From the NCBI GenBank assembly GCA_000442125.1, contig KE546974.1, positions 434,001 to 498,000 of the forward strand: DNA of 64,000 nucleotides. The letters run 5' to 3'. Position numbers and translations under genes: made by a program. The first letter of the stretch is position 1, and every line of letters starts with the position of its first letter. The DNA comes from Opeltia flavorubescens. Its lineage: Eukaryota > Ascomycota > Lecanoromycetes > Teloschistales > Teloschistaceae. Below are positions 8,753 to 20,447 of this stretch, piece after piece. Below the pieces are notes generated by a model. It worked only from the letters and a program-made list of their open reading frames with translations, did not search any database and was not told the origin of the DNA.

Positions 8753-11363
8753 TCATATTGGCAGCTCCTGCGTCTCTTCGTTCGTGGCTGGCTTAAGACT
8801 CTTGAATCTCGAAGATTTGCATATTATGGTAAGCCAGTAGATCACCACAAGCCATTCAGACGGCTTCAACTCCTGGTCTCCTGTACCTGGCTGACTCTGT
8901 TCAAATCTACGACCATGACTTTTCCAATTTTCATCCTGTTTCATCTGTTGGACAAGTATACCTTTATGATATGCGTAGTATTTGGCGCAGGCTGCAGCAA
9001 GATGATTGAGATTCAATACCACGAAATACGTCACGAAGGCCACAATCACTGTCGTGATTATCATCGCAGAGTATCCAAGAGTATCGGAAGTACTCCAGAT
9101 AGACTACTGATCAGTCACGAAAGGCTTTGAATGACACCTAAGATAGAAACATACCACGCAAAAAGTAAGCGGGAGGTAGAAAATGCTAACGTACGTCAGC
9201 AACTTGATATTTTCAGCCAATCGACTCGACATCTTGCTCTCTCGCACGGAGCTCGCCGAGAAAAGCTGTTTCCGTTGTCACTAATTATGTTCGCAAAATG
9301 CAAATTGACAAACTTACACCGTCTCTGACAGCAACACCTTTCTCTCGCTGACGAGCTAGTTTTCCCTGGATATGCTTGAGATTTTGGATTGTATGTTCGA
9401 CTTTCAGAAGAATGGTTTGAAGAGAGTTTTTCTCGTTCAAAGGGATCTTCGTCGCAACATCGAGGTAAGGCTCAACGTAGCCAGCCTTGTACTCCTCCCA
9501 GGTATGAATAGTCGCCGCAATCATTTCGCCAAATTCATGGACACTGTTGATGAGCCAGAAGTATTTGCGAGAAATAGAAAATCCATCGTCATCAAAGAGC
9601 AGCTTGTCGTCTATTGAAGTGACGAAAACACTCGCTGTGGAGTCAAGTACCTCTTCGGTGTAACGGCAAACCTTATCCCACTCGAGAGAAACCCGATGCA
9701 GTGCATCAGCAATAAGATCAAGCGCTGCACATTGCATGGTACTAGCTCCAATATCTTGAGAATCGACTTTCGCAGGTTCTTGAATACTCCTTCTGTACCA
9801 TCCTAGCGGGCTTAGAACCAGGATGGTCCAGTAATGATGGGATCGGAGCACTCTGGATTCCTGGTGCCTGAATTAGTGTACTAGGTTGAAATGTTTCTTC
9901 TCTACTTTTGGACATCTGCCAGATCTAACCTCTCCATTTTTCAATTGCGAACGGTAACATGGTCACTTACGTTTTGAGCATAGAGCTGCTGTACCCAAGG
10001 TAAGCGACGACACGCAAACATATCAGGCGAAAGCTTACATCGTCTCCTGGTATGGCAAAAACCTTAAAAAGTGAGCTGGGATATTTGGTGAAAAGTTATA
10101 AGATTTCGCTCACCGCAAAGGAGTCTTGCATCAGGGTTCGGTCGTATTTATCATTGTACAGAGGTCCAGCTTGCAGACCCCCGTTACGGCGAGTTCGCCA
10201 ATCGACGAATCTTGGCTCAAAATGTGCTATCTGAAACCACGAAATCAAAAAGGCAAATCCATTTCTCGTCTTGAGCGTTTGTCCTTCGGTCCAATTCGCC
10301 CTATTCATCCCGAATTCTCCAAGATATCTCTTGATAACCTGGTCGACAGCATAGTCATGGACGAAGGGGATCAAGGCGCGGGCGTCGAGGATATTCTCTC
10401 GTTCATTCCTGGAATACTTTAGCCCCTTGCCTGCTACGCCTGAACAGTCCATTAAATCCATCATCATCGATAGACCTTGACAGAGGCTGTATCGTTTGCA
10501 TCAGCCAATGGTCGCGCACACTGGGTGGTTTGTTACAAACATCAACCGTTTCCATGGAGCTTGAGGGACAGGAAGAGCCACACGACGCCAAAGTTCTTCA
10601 TGATCGAATCTACTCCGTGGCCAGACCGCTGGCGGAACGTCAAAAATTGCTTCACTCTCCTGATGAGGATCGATCCACCGAACGTTGACGCCTTCTTCCC
10701 GGTGATGAGCTCGGTGGTCTCGATATATATCGCATTTATCGTGGTCATAGTGATAGTGTTTTACTCGACCGACAATATCAAAGTCTCGTACCCAAAAAGC
10801 GCCGCCAATTTCGTCAAGCTTTGCGCAAAAATCCATTGTCCACTGTAAGTATTCCATTCTTGTCGAGCCTGGGCTTAACATTATGCGCCCGTCTTGTGGA
10901 ACCTGCGACATATTGACACGAAACCTGGCCAATTCACTTCCTTCCACGACTGCTTCCGAAATTTGGCAGGTTGAATCGAACGGAAGTAAAGGATAGGGTG
11001 GTGAAGAATGGTAAGGAATCTCTATTCCATTAGCTATTATGAAAGGAAAGAGGTGTCTATTGATGGTTATTAGTGGAAAGTGAGTACATTGACTGAGAAA
11101 TGGATGAAAGATTGCCGCACTTACTCCCGCTGGTGAGTTTGTTGTAACAATAGCGTTCCCCCTTCAGACGGAGACTCTTTAGTACCGCTAATGGCTTGAT
11201 GGTCTCCATGCTCCACCTCTTGAGTTCTCAGAGGATTCGAAGCCGCGAGAGAGTCGCAGAGTCTTAAAAGTCCCGAAACAAGCTCTCTCAGCTGCTGTAT
11301 TAGGGCGTCGTTCTCACTCGTTACCGTTGCTCCAGTCTTGTGTCTAGCCTTCGAGTCTGACAT
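8753..11363 (-). CDS. CorA-like two-helix membrane protein (fungal type), with one in-frame TGA
   Basis: The C terminus has the CorA-like architecture seen in many fungal proteins. A long helical stalk (SLQTILLKVEHTIQNLKHIQGKLARQ...VRESKMSSRLAENIKLLTYVSIF) is followed by two membrane helices, YLPLTFCVSIWSTSDTLGYS and TTVIVAFVTYFVVLNLNHL. The canonical CorA GMN loop is absent, so Mg2+ transport should not be assumed. Proposed exons are 11363-11125, 11092-10114, 10062-10039, 9988-9971, 9867-9819, 9754-9318, 9265-9155 and 9103-8753. They sum to 736 codons in frame. The small exons read QDSFA-VFAIPGDD-QLYAQN-APGIQSAPIPSLLDHPD-IGAST. A TGA at 10501-10503 interrupts exon 2 while the same frame continues as protein on both sides. 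It is either a disabling stop, a sequence error, or lies in a 33-nt intron. Confidence 0.65.
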
Positions 11364-12263
11364 GACGATCTCTATCCTACGCCAAAGATACACACAAAAC
11401 TAAAAAACTTCAAGGGTATGCCAGGTCTTGTGATGAGGATGACCAGGAGTACTGATGTCAGCATCCATTGCGAGGATAATGGAACCAAATAGGGGTCGAC
11501 GATGTTTGAGTTACACAGCGAAGACCCCGCACGACTTAATGGTATAGATTCATGATCCATTGGGTAAAGCCACAGGAAAAGAAACAACACAAAGCGCTGT
11601 CGCCTTCCAGATAGGTGGACAAACAGAGAATAAGTGCTGCAGCCAACCGTGGAAGCCATACAAAATCCAGCACGTTCTCCACATCGTCAATAAGCTGGGC
11701 GCCATATCAACGGACGGAATCCAAGCCATACCTGGCCCTGTGGAGTGACTGTGTTCAATCGTCCAAGCAAACGTCGAAACATACCTGTCAACAAAAACCA
11801 ACAACGACTTTTTCGAGGCGGCGACGAAGAGGATACAACCAAAAACGATTAAAGAGACAGATGATCCGTCGTTCCGTGGAAAGAACTAGTGATTGTCTGA
11901 TTGATATTAAGGATTATTATGGGGAGCAAAGCGGAGCTGTATTGGTCAGCAGGCCACGGTGCTTTGCGAGCTGGCGCAATGGCATAGACATATCTACAAT
12001 CAGAGAATACTCGTGTAGATTATGAGGAATGTTAGTACGACTTGACTTCGAATCTGAGTCCAAGAACACATGTATGCAGGGTTGTGCAATTCATCTCGTC
12101 TGGATCAACCAGCTTGTGTAACAAATGAAAGATGGCCAAGACAAGATATGAGTAGGGCTGAAACGGGGAACCGGCGCCGTGAAACGAACAGCTGTCTTCT
12201 GTAAACGCATGTCATTTCAATAAGAGACACTATAAGCGTACGTAGTTTAAGCGCTTTTCACCC
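11364..12263. other. Divergent intergenic region between CorA-like and acetyl-CoA transporter genes
   Basis: About 900 bp between divergent start codons. Overlapping ORFs on both strands lack protein-like features. It presumably holds both promoters; no specific site is recognised. Confidence 0.45.
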
Positions 12264-14411
12264 ATGACATGGATGCCTACCCTAATCAGCAAATTGTCAC
12301 CTCTACGCTCAGTCGATCCTTCTGCTGTGAGGGACACCGGAGAAACTCCAACCCATAGAAATTCCCAAGAAGGTACACACTATGCCGCTCCCAAAATAAC
12401 CCAGCAGCAAGATCATACAATACCAAGAGAAGAGAGCCCAATCAACAACAACGACGCAACGAAAAATAGGCCTTCTTCATTGCAATCAGATATCGAGCGT
12501 ACATCGTTGGAAAGCCAATCATTCGAATCATCACCTGAGCCAAACTTTGAGGACATACAGATGGGACGCAAAACGGGGACGCCGCGCCGTCGAGAATCAG
12601 ACCGCTCCACTTCGAGGGATACAAGCGGTCAGAACGGTCACGCCAGCGGTAGCATGGATCGCCAGATCGAAATGCGGCGGAAGCATCCCTCTCTCGAATC
12701 CTCAAGCCCAGCTTCACAAACTGCTCGTCTTATGGGCCGCGATGATTTTTCCTTGGATGAGAAGCCGCCATTGACACCTACGAGTTCTACCACCGACACG
12801 AGCTTCTTTGATCTGCCTAGACAAGACAGGAGAAACTTCTTACTACTTGTTCTTCTCTACTTTCTTCAGGGTATTCCAATGGGTCTAGCTGGAGGATCTG
12901 TTCCCTTCCTACTCAAATCACATCTTTCTTACGGCCAGATTGGAGTCTTCTCACTTGCTTCATACCCTTACTCGTTGAAACTGCTTTGGAGCCCAATCGT
13001 CGACGCTGTTTGGAGCCCAGCACTTGGCAGAAGGAAGAGCTGGATTTTACCAATACAAACATGCTCAGGCTTGGGTATGATATATCTAGGAGGTCGGATA
13101 AAGGAGATGATGGTGTCAGCAGGCGCAAGTGACGGTTCGGGTGTATGGGCTTTTACTGGGTGGTGGTTCTTCTTGGTATTTCTTTGTGCTACTCAAGATA
13201 TTGCAGTGGATGGTTGGTACATCTTTGCACAAGAAATTGCAGAGCCACTGACAAAAGAATGCAGGCTGGGCTCTCACTCTTCTATCTCTACCTAATCTCT
13301 CCTACGCATCAACCGCTCAAACAGTCGGGCTTACCGCGGGCCATTTCCTTTCGTACACGGTCTTTCTCGCTTTCAATTCCCCAGACTTTGCCAACAGATG
13401 GTTTCGCTCGACTCCCAGTGATGTTGGTGTCATGACACTGGGTGGCTATCTTACCGTCTGGGGTTGGTTCTATCTTATTGTGACCCTAGGTCTAGCAATG
13501 CTGAAGCGTGAGGAGAAGACCAAGGATAAAGACAGTATCATGGAGGTGTACCGCAGCATGATCGGAATACTGAAGTTGAAGAACATTCAGAGCATCATCA
13601 TCGTCCATTTGATAGCAAAGATTGGGTTCCAGGCAAACGACGGGGTGACGAACCTTAAATTACTAGACAAAGGCTTTAGCCAGGAAGACCTAGCTCTGAC
13701 AGTGCTCATCGACTTTCCCTTCGAGATCAGTCTCGGTTATTACGCTGGCAGATGGTCAACGGCATATCCTGCCATGCACGTCTGGTGCTGGGCATTCATC
13801 GGCAGGCTGGTGGCAGCGGTAGCTGCTCAAGGGGTCGTGATGATCTTCCCCAAAGATGGAGTTCAGACTTGGTACCTGCTGACAGTGATTGCGTCTCACA
13901 TTTTCTCAACTTTCACGAACACAGTCATGTTCGTTGCCATATCGGCGTTCCACGCAAAGATCTCGGACCCACTAATCGGGGGTACTTATATGACATTGCT
14001 TGCAACGTATGTGCCCTTTCACTTCAGCAATTTCTGCAAATTATAGTTTCAGATCACCGACTAACGAATCATAGCGTCTCAAACCTTGGTGGTACCTTTC
14101 CTCGCTACTTCATCCTCAAGCTGGTTGACTATTTCACTGTTGCCACTTGTCACCCTCCTTCATCTCCTCCTTCGGATCTCAAGGGAGATCCCATCACTTC
14201 TACTTTCTCCTGCGCACTGGAAGCTCAGAAACATATATGTCTAGACGGTGGTGGCACTTGCGATATCTCAAGGGACGGCTATTATATTACCAATGTCGTA
14301 TGCGTGATCATCGGAATCGTAACTTTCTTGGCCTATATTCGGCCTGCAGCAATAAAGTTACAGGCGTTACCCTTGAGGGCATGGAGGCTTGTCGATCCAG
14401 ACTCAAGGTGA
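12264..14411 (+). CDS. Acetyl-coenzyme A transporter family membrane protein (SLC33A1/AT-1-like)
   Basis: Members of this family move acetyl-CoA into the ER/Golgi lumen for acetylation reactions. About 185 hydrophilic N-terminal residues precede the conserved core RRNFLLLVLLYFLQGIPMGL, then SVPFLLKSHLSYGQIGVFSLASYPYSLKLLWSPIVDAVW and RRKSWILPIQ. ATQDIAVDGWALTLL is the diagnostic central motif and spans the first intron. Later come VLIDFPFEISLGYYAGRW, IGGTYMTLLATVSNLGGTFPRYFILKLVDYFT and a last membrane segment. About ten to eleven membrane segments are expected. Proposed exons are 12264-13212, 13265-14006 and 14075-14411, giving 675 residues. The start could also be the next ATG at 12273. It is a divergent neighbour of the CorA-like gene. 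Confidence 0.87.
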
Positions 14412-15664
14412 GCTGCTTGACATGTACGGTATGAATATAGAATTCTTTCTTCGCGAGTTCGTTGCATATAGGGAAGGGAAACTTAACATCTTCGAGATCT
14501 CGAGGTCTCGAGGTCTCGAGGTCTCGAGGTCTCGAGGTCTCGAGGTCTCGAGGTCTCGAGGTCTCGAAGTCACGTGTTGCAAAATTCTTCTGCATGCCGC
14601 ACAACTATCAGAAATTGGAACCAGTCGAGGACTAGGGGCATTTTGACAGGGCTTGAAAGTAGTTGAGAATCAAACACCACCAAATGGATGATTCAACAGG
14701 TGATTCTACTCAACCTAGGCTCAACTCTGTTCCATCTCTCCTTATCAAATCTAATGAACTGCCTCCCCAAAAATCATTTTTCATGATATTTCTTCCGTAC
14801 AAATGGCTTCTCTTAAAGAAATAAACCTTTGGTCAAAAGAAAACTCAGCACAATCCTTAACGGCATATACAAATAAAAACATCTGCGAATTCGAGGTATC
14901 GAACTCGCCAGAATTGGTACATCGATGCAGGGGCAGCTGAAGTCAATGCCACAAGCTTGGAGTTTTCTAAAGGAAAAGTCTCGGACTTTAGTTCTTCTGC
15001 TACGTTCTTTTCATTGTTACCATTCCCCTCTAATTCTTCTTCATATCATTCAATACCCAAAGCTCGTTACTCTCATCGGAGCAGCTACACAATCATAGAA
15101 TCCAGCTAGGGTACTCTTTTACTCGTACCAACAAACTTGACCGCCAGCTTCGAAGGGCAGCCAAAGGAGGGAAAAGAAAAGCCGAAACAGACAACAAAAT
15201 TTTCTGCTACAAGACGAAGAGATTTTCACCGAAAGTAGGGAAAGCTTGAAGTATAGGCTACGAATCAAGCAATATGAATAATGACATGGAAAGAATCTTA
15301 GAAGTTTGAAAAAAATGTTACTCACGAAGACTGATATTGAAGTTCTGGTCAGAACGTATACCGCAGGCAAAAAAATATAATTAAAGGGGATAAGGAAAGG
15401 CAGTGGAGGTGACACTATTTTTAGGGGCTCTGGATCTATATATGTCGAGGGTCGAGAGTGGAATAATGATAAGGAGGAAATAGCGGGAGGAGTGGTGGAG
15501 AACGTAGGATATGAAGGGAAAAGGGAAGACGTCCTTCGAATACATGACATGCAGCCCTTTTTTGTAATCGAGTATCTCATCTATCGAATAACCCATTCAT
15601 GTAACATCCGCTCAGCGCATGCAAACAGCACGTGAAAAAAAGTTGACCTCGCCGGAGAAGGCTC
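14412..15664. other. Intergenic region between convergent genes
   Basis: About 1.25 kb separates the convergent acetyl-CoA transporter and DnaJ genes. It holds the octamer repeat at 14498 and otherwise AT-rich sequence, with no supported gene. Confidence 0.5.
14498..14569. repeat. Tandem repeat of an 8-bp unit TCTCGAGG
   Basis: Eight exact head-to-tail copies of TCTCGAGG run from 14498 to 14561. A ninth, changed copy follows and a degenerate copy precedes. Each unit contains the palindrome CTCGAG, so both strands carry nearly the same repeat and can fold back on themselves. It begins about 87 bp after the stop codon of the acetyl-CoA transporter gene, so it may lie in that gene's 3' UTR. Confidence 0.9.
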
Positions 15665-17828
15665 TTAGCCAAAGCTGAAACCACCCGGAAACCCTCCCGC
15701 ACCTCTCGACCGCCCTCCCCTCGCACCACCCCCAGCACCACCACCACCAAACGGACTCCCACCCCCAGTCGAGAAGGAAAACCCACCTCCACCTCCACCC
15801 ATCCCCTGCTGCCCCATCATATTAAACAGCATCTCGGGACTAATACCCATACCACCCATCCCCCCTCCCATCGGGAACCCCCCAGCCCCACCGCCCCTCG
15901 AAAACATCTCCGCCGGATCAATCAGATCCTCCCCACTATCATACCTCGCCCTCTTGCTCGCATCACTAAGACACTCATACGCCTCTCCAATCTCCTTGAA
16001 TTTCTCCGCCGCCGCCTCATCCCCCGGGTTCTTATCCGGATGATGCACAATGGCCAATTTCCTATATGCTTTCTTGATATCATTCTCCGACGCATCCTTC
16101 TCCACGCCCAGGAGTTTGTAATAATCCTTCCGTTTCGATTTCTTGAGTTCGAGTTCCGCGTTGTGGATATCCCGCTCGATGCCCGGTTCCTGCGGGTTGG
16201 ACTCGTAGATGGATTTGTATTCGCGCACGGCGTCTTCCCAGGACCCGGATTCGCCGAGGGCGCGGGCCCGGGTTTTGCGTGCTTTGAGGTAGCTGGGATC
16301 GAGGGCGAGGGCGCGGTCACAGTCGGAGATGGCGGATTTGTAGTCTTTCAGCTGTGGTGAGGAGGAGAGTTAATAAGTATCCCGTCTTCGCACAGTCCTA
16401 TTATTTGGATGGGGAGTTGATATATACCTTGATTGATGCCAAAGCTCGATTTTGATGCAGCTTTGAATTCGTCCCCTTGTTGGTGGGGTCGATCTCCAGT
16501 GCCTGCCCATATAGCTCGACGGCCTGCCTGTGTTTACCCGCATTGTATGCCTTGTTACCTTCCTCCTTCGTTCTATCCAGCTTCTGCACCAATTTGAGAT
16601 ACTTCACGCCGTCCTTGTAATCCGGATCGCAGTTCAACGCTTCTCGAAAATGTTGGAGTGCCTTCTCGTTCTCTCCCTGTGCGTATAGTGCTCGGCCTCG
16701 GAGGACCAACGCTTCTGGATCTTTGCTGTTCTTCCGTAATAATGACATAGCGACTCCTTGGGCGTCGCCTAATGAGTTGACATTGCCCATTTTCAAGTAT
16801 GCCTCCCCTCGCATGAGTTGCCATTTTCTAGGCTTCTCCACTCCGGCTCCTAGTCCTCGCTCCGCTTGGTCTAGGGCATGTATGACCATTGACCCAGTCG
16901 TCCCCCTTTGAATGCCATTTTCTGCTTGCTCGATATGTGCCTGCATTGACGCAGCAGCAGATCTTTCCGAAGCGGTCACTGGCTGGAACGTTGAGATATG
17001 GTTCAAGACGTCGACAGCTTCCGATGGCCGACCTAAGCTTACATACACTCGTGATAGTCGATGCAGTGCTTTTGCGTTTCGTGGCTCAATTTCTTTTGCT
17101 TTCTTCAAGTCGGCGAGTGCTTCACCGAATCTATTTGCGGACATGAAAGCGGCAGATCGATTTGATAGGTAGGTAACAGATTCTGGTTCGACACTGAGGG
17201 CTTGAGAGACATGACAGGATTAGCCAGGTCTCTATTGGTGAAGTAGACCACACATAAATTATCACGAGAGCCCACCTTTTGTGTACTCCGCAATAGCCTT
17301 CACGTAGTCCTTGTTACCAAAGTATTTGTTTCCCAACATCTTACAAGCTTCAGGATCCAAGGCGGGTTTCGGTGGGGGCGAAGTAGTCGGTATGAATCTA
17401 TGTGGAGGTGGTATTGGGCTTGTCGTCCGCTCCACATCTGATCCATCGGAGGCTCCGTTGGCGTCTGAGTAATTGTTTGAAGCAGCAGGTGGAGGAGTGG
17501 AGGCATCGCTGGATGTTTCATCGTCGTGGTCTACATCCATAGGCGTTGGAGGGTCACTTAAAGCGGACATGGCAGAGCGCCTCTTTTCCCGCTCGTCGGG
17601 AGGGAGATTCAAGGGATGTGTATCAATGTTCAGAGTACTTTTGGAATTGGATCTGGAGGCGCTCTTCCGCTGTTGGTGCCGTAAGTCCGACTCTCTCAGC
17701 GACTTGGAAGGAGATTTGGATGGGGAGCGAGTGGAAGGCGAACGTGAAGACGTTTTGCGATCTTTGCTGTTTTTCTTTGATTCTGCTTCTGAATTCTTTC
17801 TAGGCTTGAAGATACCGGGGAGAACCAT
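15665..17828 (-). CDS. TPR and J-domain co-chaperone (DNAJC7/TPR2-like)
   Basis: This Hsp70/Hsp90 co-chaperone combines tetratricopeptide repeats with a J domain. Residues 1-155 are basic and Ser-rich, then acidic. TPR units follow from about residue 160 ([24 protein letters not shown]) to about 500, including [25 protein letters not shown]. The J domain at about 518-582 begins [14 protein letters not shown] and keeps the essential HPD in [10 protein letters not shown] Gly-rich tail ends [10 protein letters not shown]. Proposed exons are 17828-17276, 17200-16428 and 16351-15665, giving 670 residues. Architecture and size fit fungal DNAJC7 orthologues. Confidence 0.92.
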
Positions 17829-18549
17829 TGGATGCGGTTTGGTGCAACGGCGCTGAATACTAGCACTGAATCGGAGATTTTTGAGTCAGTGGCCTATCCC
17901 TGCCCATGACCTCCGATACTGACGCACGTACCCTTCGAAGTATTGAATACTCTTTGGCCGATACTTCCTTAGTTCAAGGCGCTGCCGCGTTAATTCACTA
18001 GTCCTTGTTGCAAGTTGCGGCGAAGAGTAATGTTTCAATTTCCAGCTGGGCTGGTAGTCCGTAGTCGGCTTCTAGAAGCTTCGATCTGACAATTTTTTGA
18101 CGGTGGAGCAAACAAGATGTGCGACAAGCATTGGATCTTCAAAGAACAGGTACCGGGTGACTAAGTTCTTGAAACCTTCCGCACAGAAAGCGCTGTCAAC
18201 GATTTGCAATTTGACAGACCACTGGAGCCTGACAGCTCAGTATACAACGTTACCCAATCGGGATGTTGACGAAAAAATGCCCAATCATACAGGTCCCTCA
18301 TTATTTACATGACGTATCTGCCTATGGACCAATTCTCTTTATTTCAATCCAGGCCATGAGAAAGTGAGCCATAAGAGTGAGACTGTATCTATCACTATCC
18401 TAATTCTCTTCTACTGGCCGTGAGTATCATGACAGATCCTAAATATCCACCGTTCCCCAGCAGAATTGCAGACCGAAAGCGTCAAATGACGAGGTAAAAA
18501 GGGCGCTACCGAGGAAGAAAAATGATAAGGATTGAACATCTACAAGGTT
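17829..18549. other. Intergenic region, no gene seen
   Basis: About 720 bp upstream of the DnaJ gene and downstream of the Rua1-like gene. Only a short random-looking plus frame (18097-18312) is present. Confidence 0.5.
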
Positions 18550-20447
18550 CTAGGTCGTGCTTGTGGAGGTGCTTGTCCCTGCATCATCCTGACCATAGCT
18601 TTCCAACTCCCCAGCCTCATCCAGCGAAGTCAGACCTGTCTCCATAGAAGGTGTTTCTTCCCTGGATTCGCATTTGATGCTGCCCCCTTTCGACACTTTG
18701 GAAGTACGACCTTGCGCAACTTCTCGACGCCTCTTAGTCGTGTCTTTGACTTTTTGATGCGTATGACACTGTGTTGACGTTAATTAGGCTTCGAATTTCA
18801 CTCCACAGCGACTGACCTTATAAGCATGCCGAAACCACGTTGTCCCTTTCTTCTTGCTACTGATTAGAGCAATCCATTCCGAACAGCTCCCACACAAGCC
18901 CTCCCAGACATCAGGGTTGCCTTTCATCCTCCTTGTCTCTCGCGGTCCTTCAAAGGGAGACCCGGTTGCCGCACTAATGCCATGAGAGAAGCTTTTGTCG
19001 TACCAGAAAGCGGAATTCTTGAGCACAAGCCATCGCCCAGGCTTGCAAGTTCCGCACCATCCTTCGCGTTTGTTCCCATGGCCCCGGACGTATCTTGGAG
19101 TATACATGTCACCTTCGAAGCGAAGATCCTGAGCCCGAGGCATCATCGATTCTTCACAGTCAAAGTCCTCTGGTGGTGGAGACGACGGTTCCTCGCTTAA
19201 AGGGCCAAAGAGATCGGGAGGACTTGTAGAGCCTGCAAAATGATGCTCGCAGAGATGCTTGTTAGGGCTGCTGCTTTGGAGAATGTTGATGAGTTCCGGC
19301 GAATGTTGACTTTGTTCCTCAAAGACGGTGGTACTACAACCTGAGAATCCGTCGGACGGACGACCAACATGTGTTTCAGCTAGGTAAGACTGATTGGATT
19401 GACAGAATAGTTGAAACTCGTTATCCTCAAAAGTGGCGATGGTGTTGGTCTCGGTCAATGGCGATGAAAGCTGGGACTGCACCTCTGGTGTTTTCTGCAC
19501 GTTCTGGATATACGTCGAGGCCCGACGCGTTCGCGAAAGGGAAACAGATCCAGTCGAAGCGCTACGGCCTCGACCAAAATTCATCGGATAAGGGGAGGTC
19601 CGAAAGGAATGACGAGGGGCAGATTCTGCTCGGCAATGGCTATTGCCATGAGTAGCAGGATAATGAGGTATATTGGGCGTCGACTGCCCGCTATTGAAGA
19701 AAGTATCAAGGCCGACTGCTAAGCCATGATCGAAATTTGCCCCGGTGTTTTCCGGAGAAAAATCAGCCATGTCGGCTGTCAGCCCAGCGCTGGCATCAGA
19801 CAGAGATGACCATGATTGCCCATCTGGTGAACCAGGATCAAATGTCAGAGACTCGGCTTCTGTAGGCATGGACGAGTAGGTGAAATGGTGGGCTTCTCCC
19901 ATCTTGAACGTATTTGAGGTGGGCTCGGATCCCAAAGCTCCAAGCCCAAGGCCGAAGTCCTCGTCTGACATTTGTTTCTCATTAATATTACCAAAGTTGA
20001 AATCTGCGAGGATAAGCTAAAGTTATCGGATTGTTTGCAGCACGACTTACTTGTGCCCCACATTTCAGTTGGATCAGCCGTCTCCGGAGACTGATATGGT
20101 TCAAAACAAGACGAAGCCAGGTTGAACGAGTCAGGTGTATAAACGGTAGTCAAGGGAGAGTTGATGTAGACATCCTCTGTGGTGGACATGCAAGGACCAG
20201 TCGGATTATATGAAGGCTTATAGGCCATTTTGGAAAAGGAGGCGTCGTAAGAGATTGCCCTCGCCGGTTGTGGTCGTGCCTGCTTGGTGGGCATCTGCAT
20301 TGGAGCTCGGGACCGGTTGAGGTGGTCGGGGACACGAAATTGTCTATAAGGGTTGAAAGGCATACATATACTGGTTGAAAGTTGGAGGCTTGAGAAGGTC
20401 AGTTGAACAGCCCGACTTGCGGCCATACGCTGACTATGACCTACCAT
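18550..20447 (-). CDS. Rua1-type transcription regulator (DUF4451 C-terminal zinc domain)
   Basis: The C-terminal domain matches the Rua1 C-terminal family. It has a PRAQDLRFEGDMYTPRYVRG lead, GWCGTCKPGRWLVLKNSAFWYDKSFSHGISAATGSPFEGP, then RRMKGNPDVWEGLCGSCSEW and the terminal HAYK-CHTH. The paired CxxC sites plus His/Cys suggest a zinc fold. The final CH is supplied only after a 48-nt intron, which also adds a 73-codon tail ending TSTSTSTT. The N-terminal 400 residues are Ser/Pro-rich and disordered. Proposed exons are 20447-20051, 20003-18817 and 18768-18550, giving 600 residues. The start is uncertain: the first ATG overlaps a GTAGGT donor-like site, and MPFNPYRQ at residue 29 is an alternative. 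The family is named for a smut glycolipid regulator; the targets here are unknown. Confidence 0.82.

Noticed and set aside
8654-9130. 158-codon plus-strand ORF
   Set aside because: It is antisense to the last two exons of the CorA-like gene, whose frame gives recognisable membrane helices.
10501-10503. TGA as a selenocysteine codon
   Set aside because: Filamentous ascomycetes are not known to use selenocysteine, and no SECIS-like element is visible.
14308-14604. ORFs made of RPRDLETS or GLEVSRSR repeats
   Set aside because: They are translations of the 8-bp DNA repeat, which lacks stops in some frames on both strands; there is no independent coding support.
14880-14910. tRNA-like T-arm (GTTCGATACC context), with a similar one near 8630
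   Set aside because: No matching A box, acceptor stem or anticodon arm could be assembled at the right spacing.
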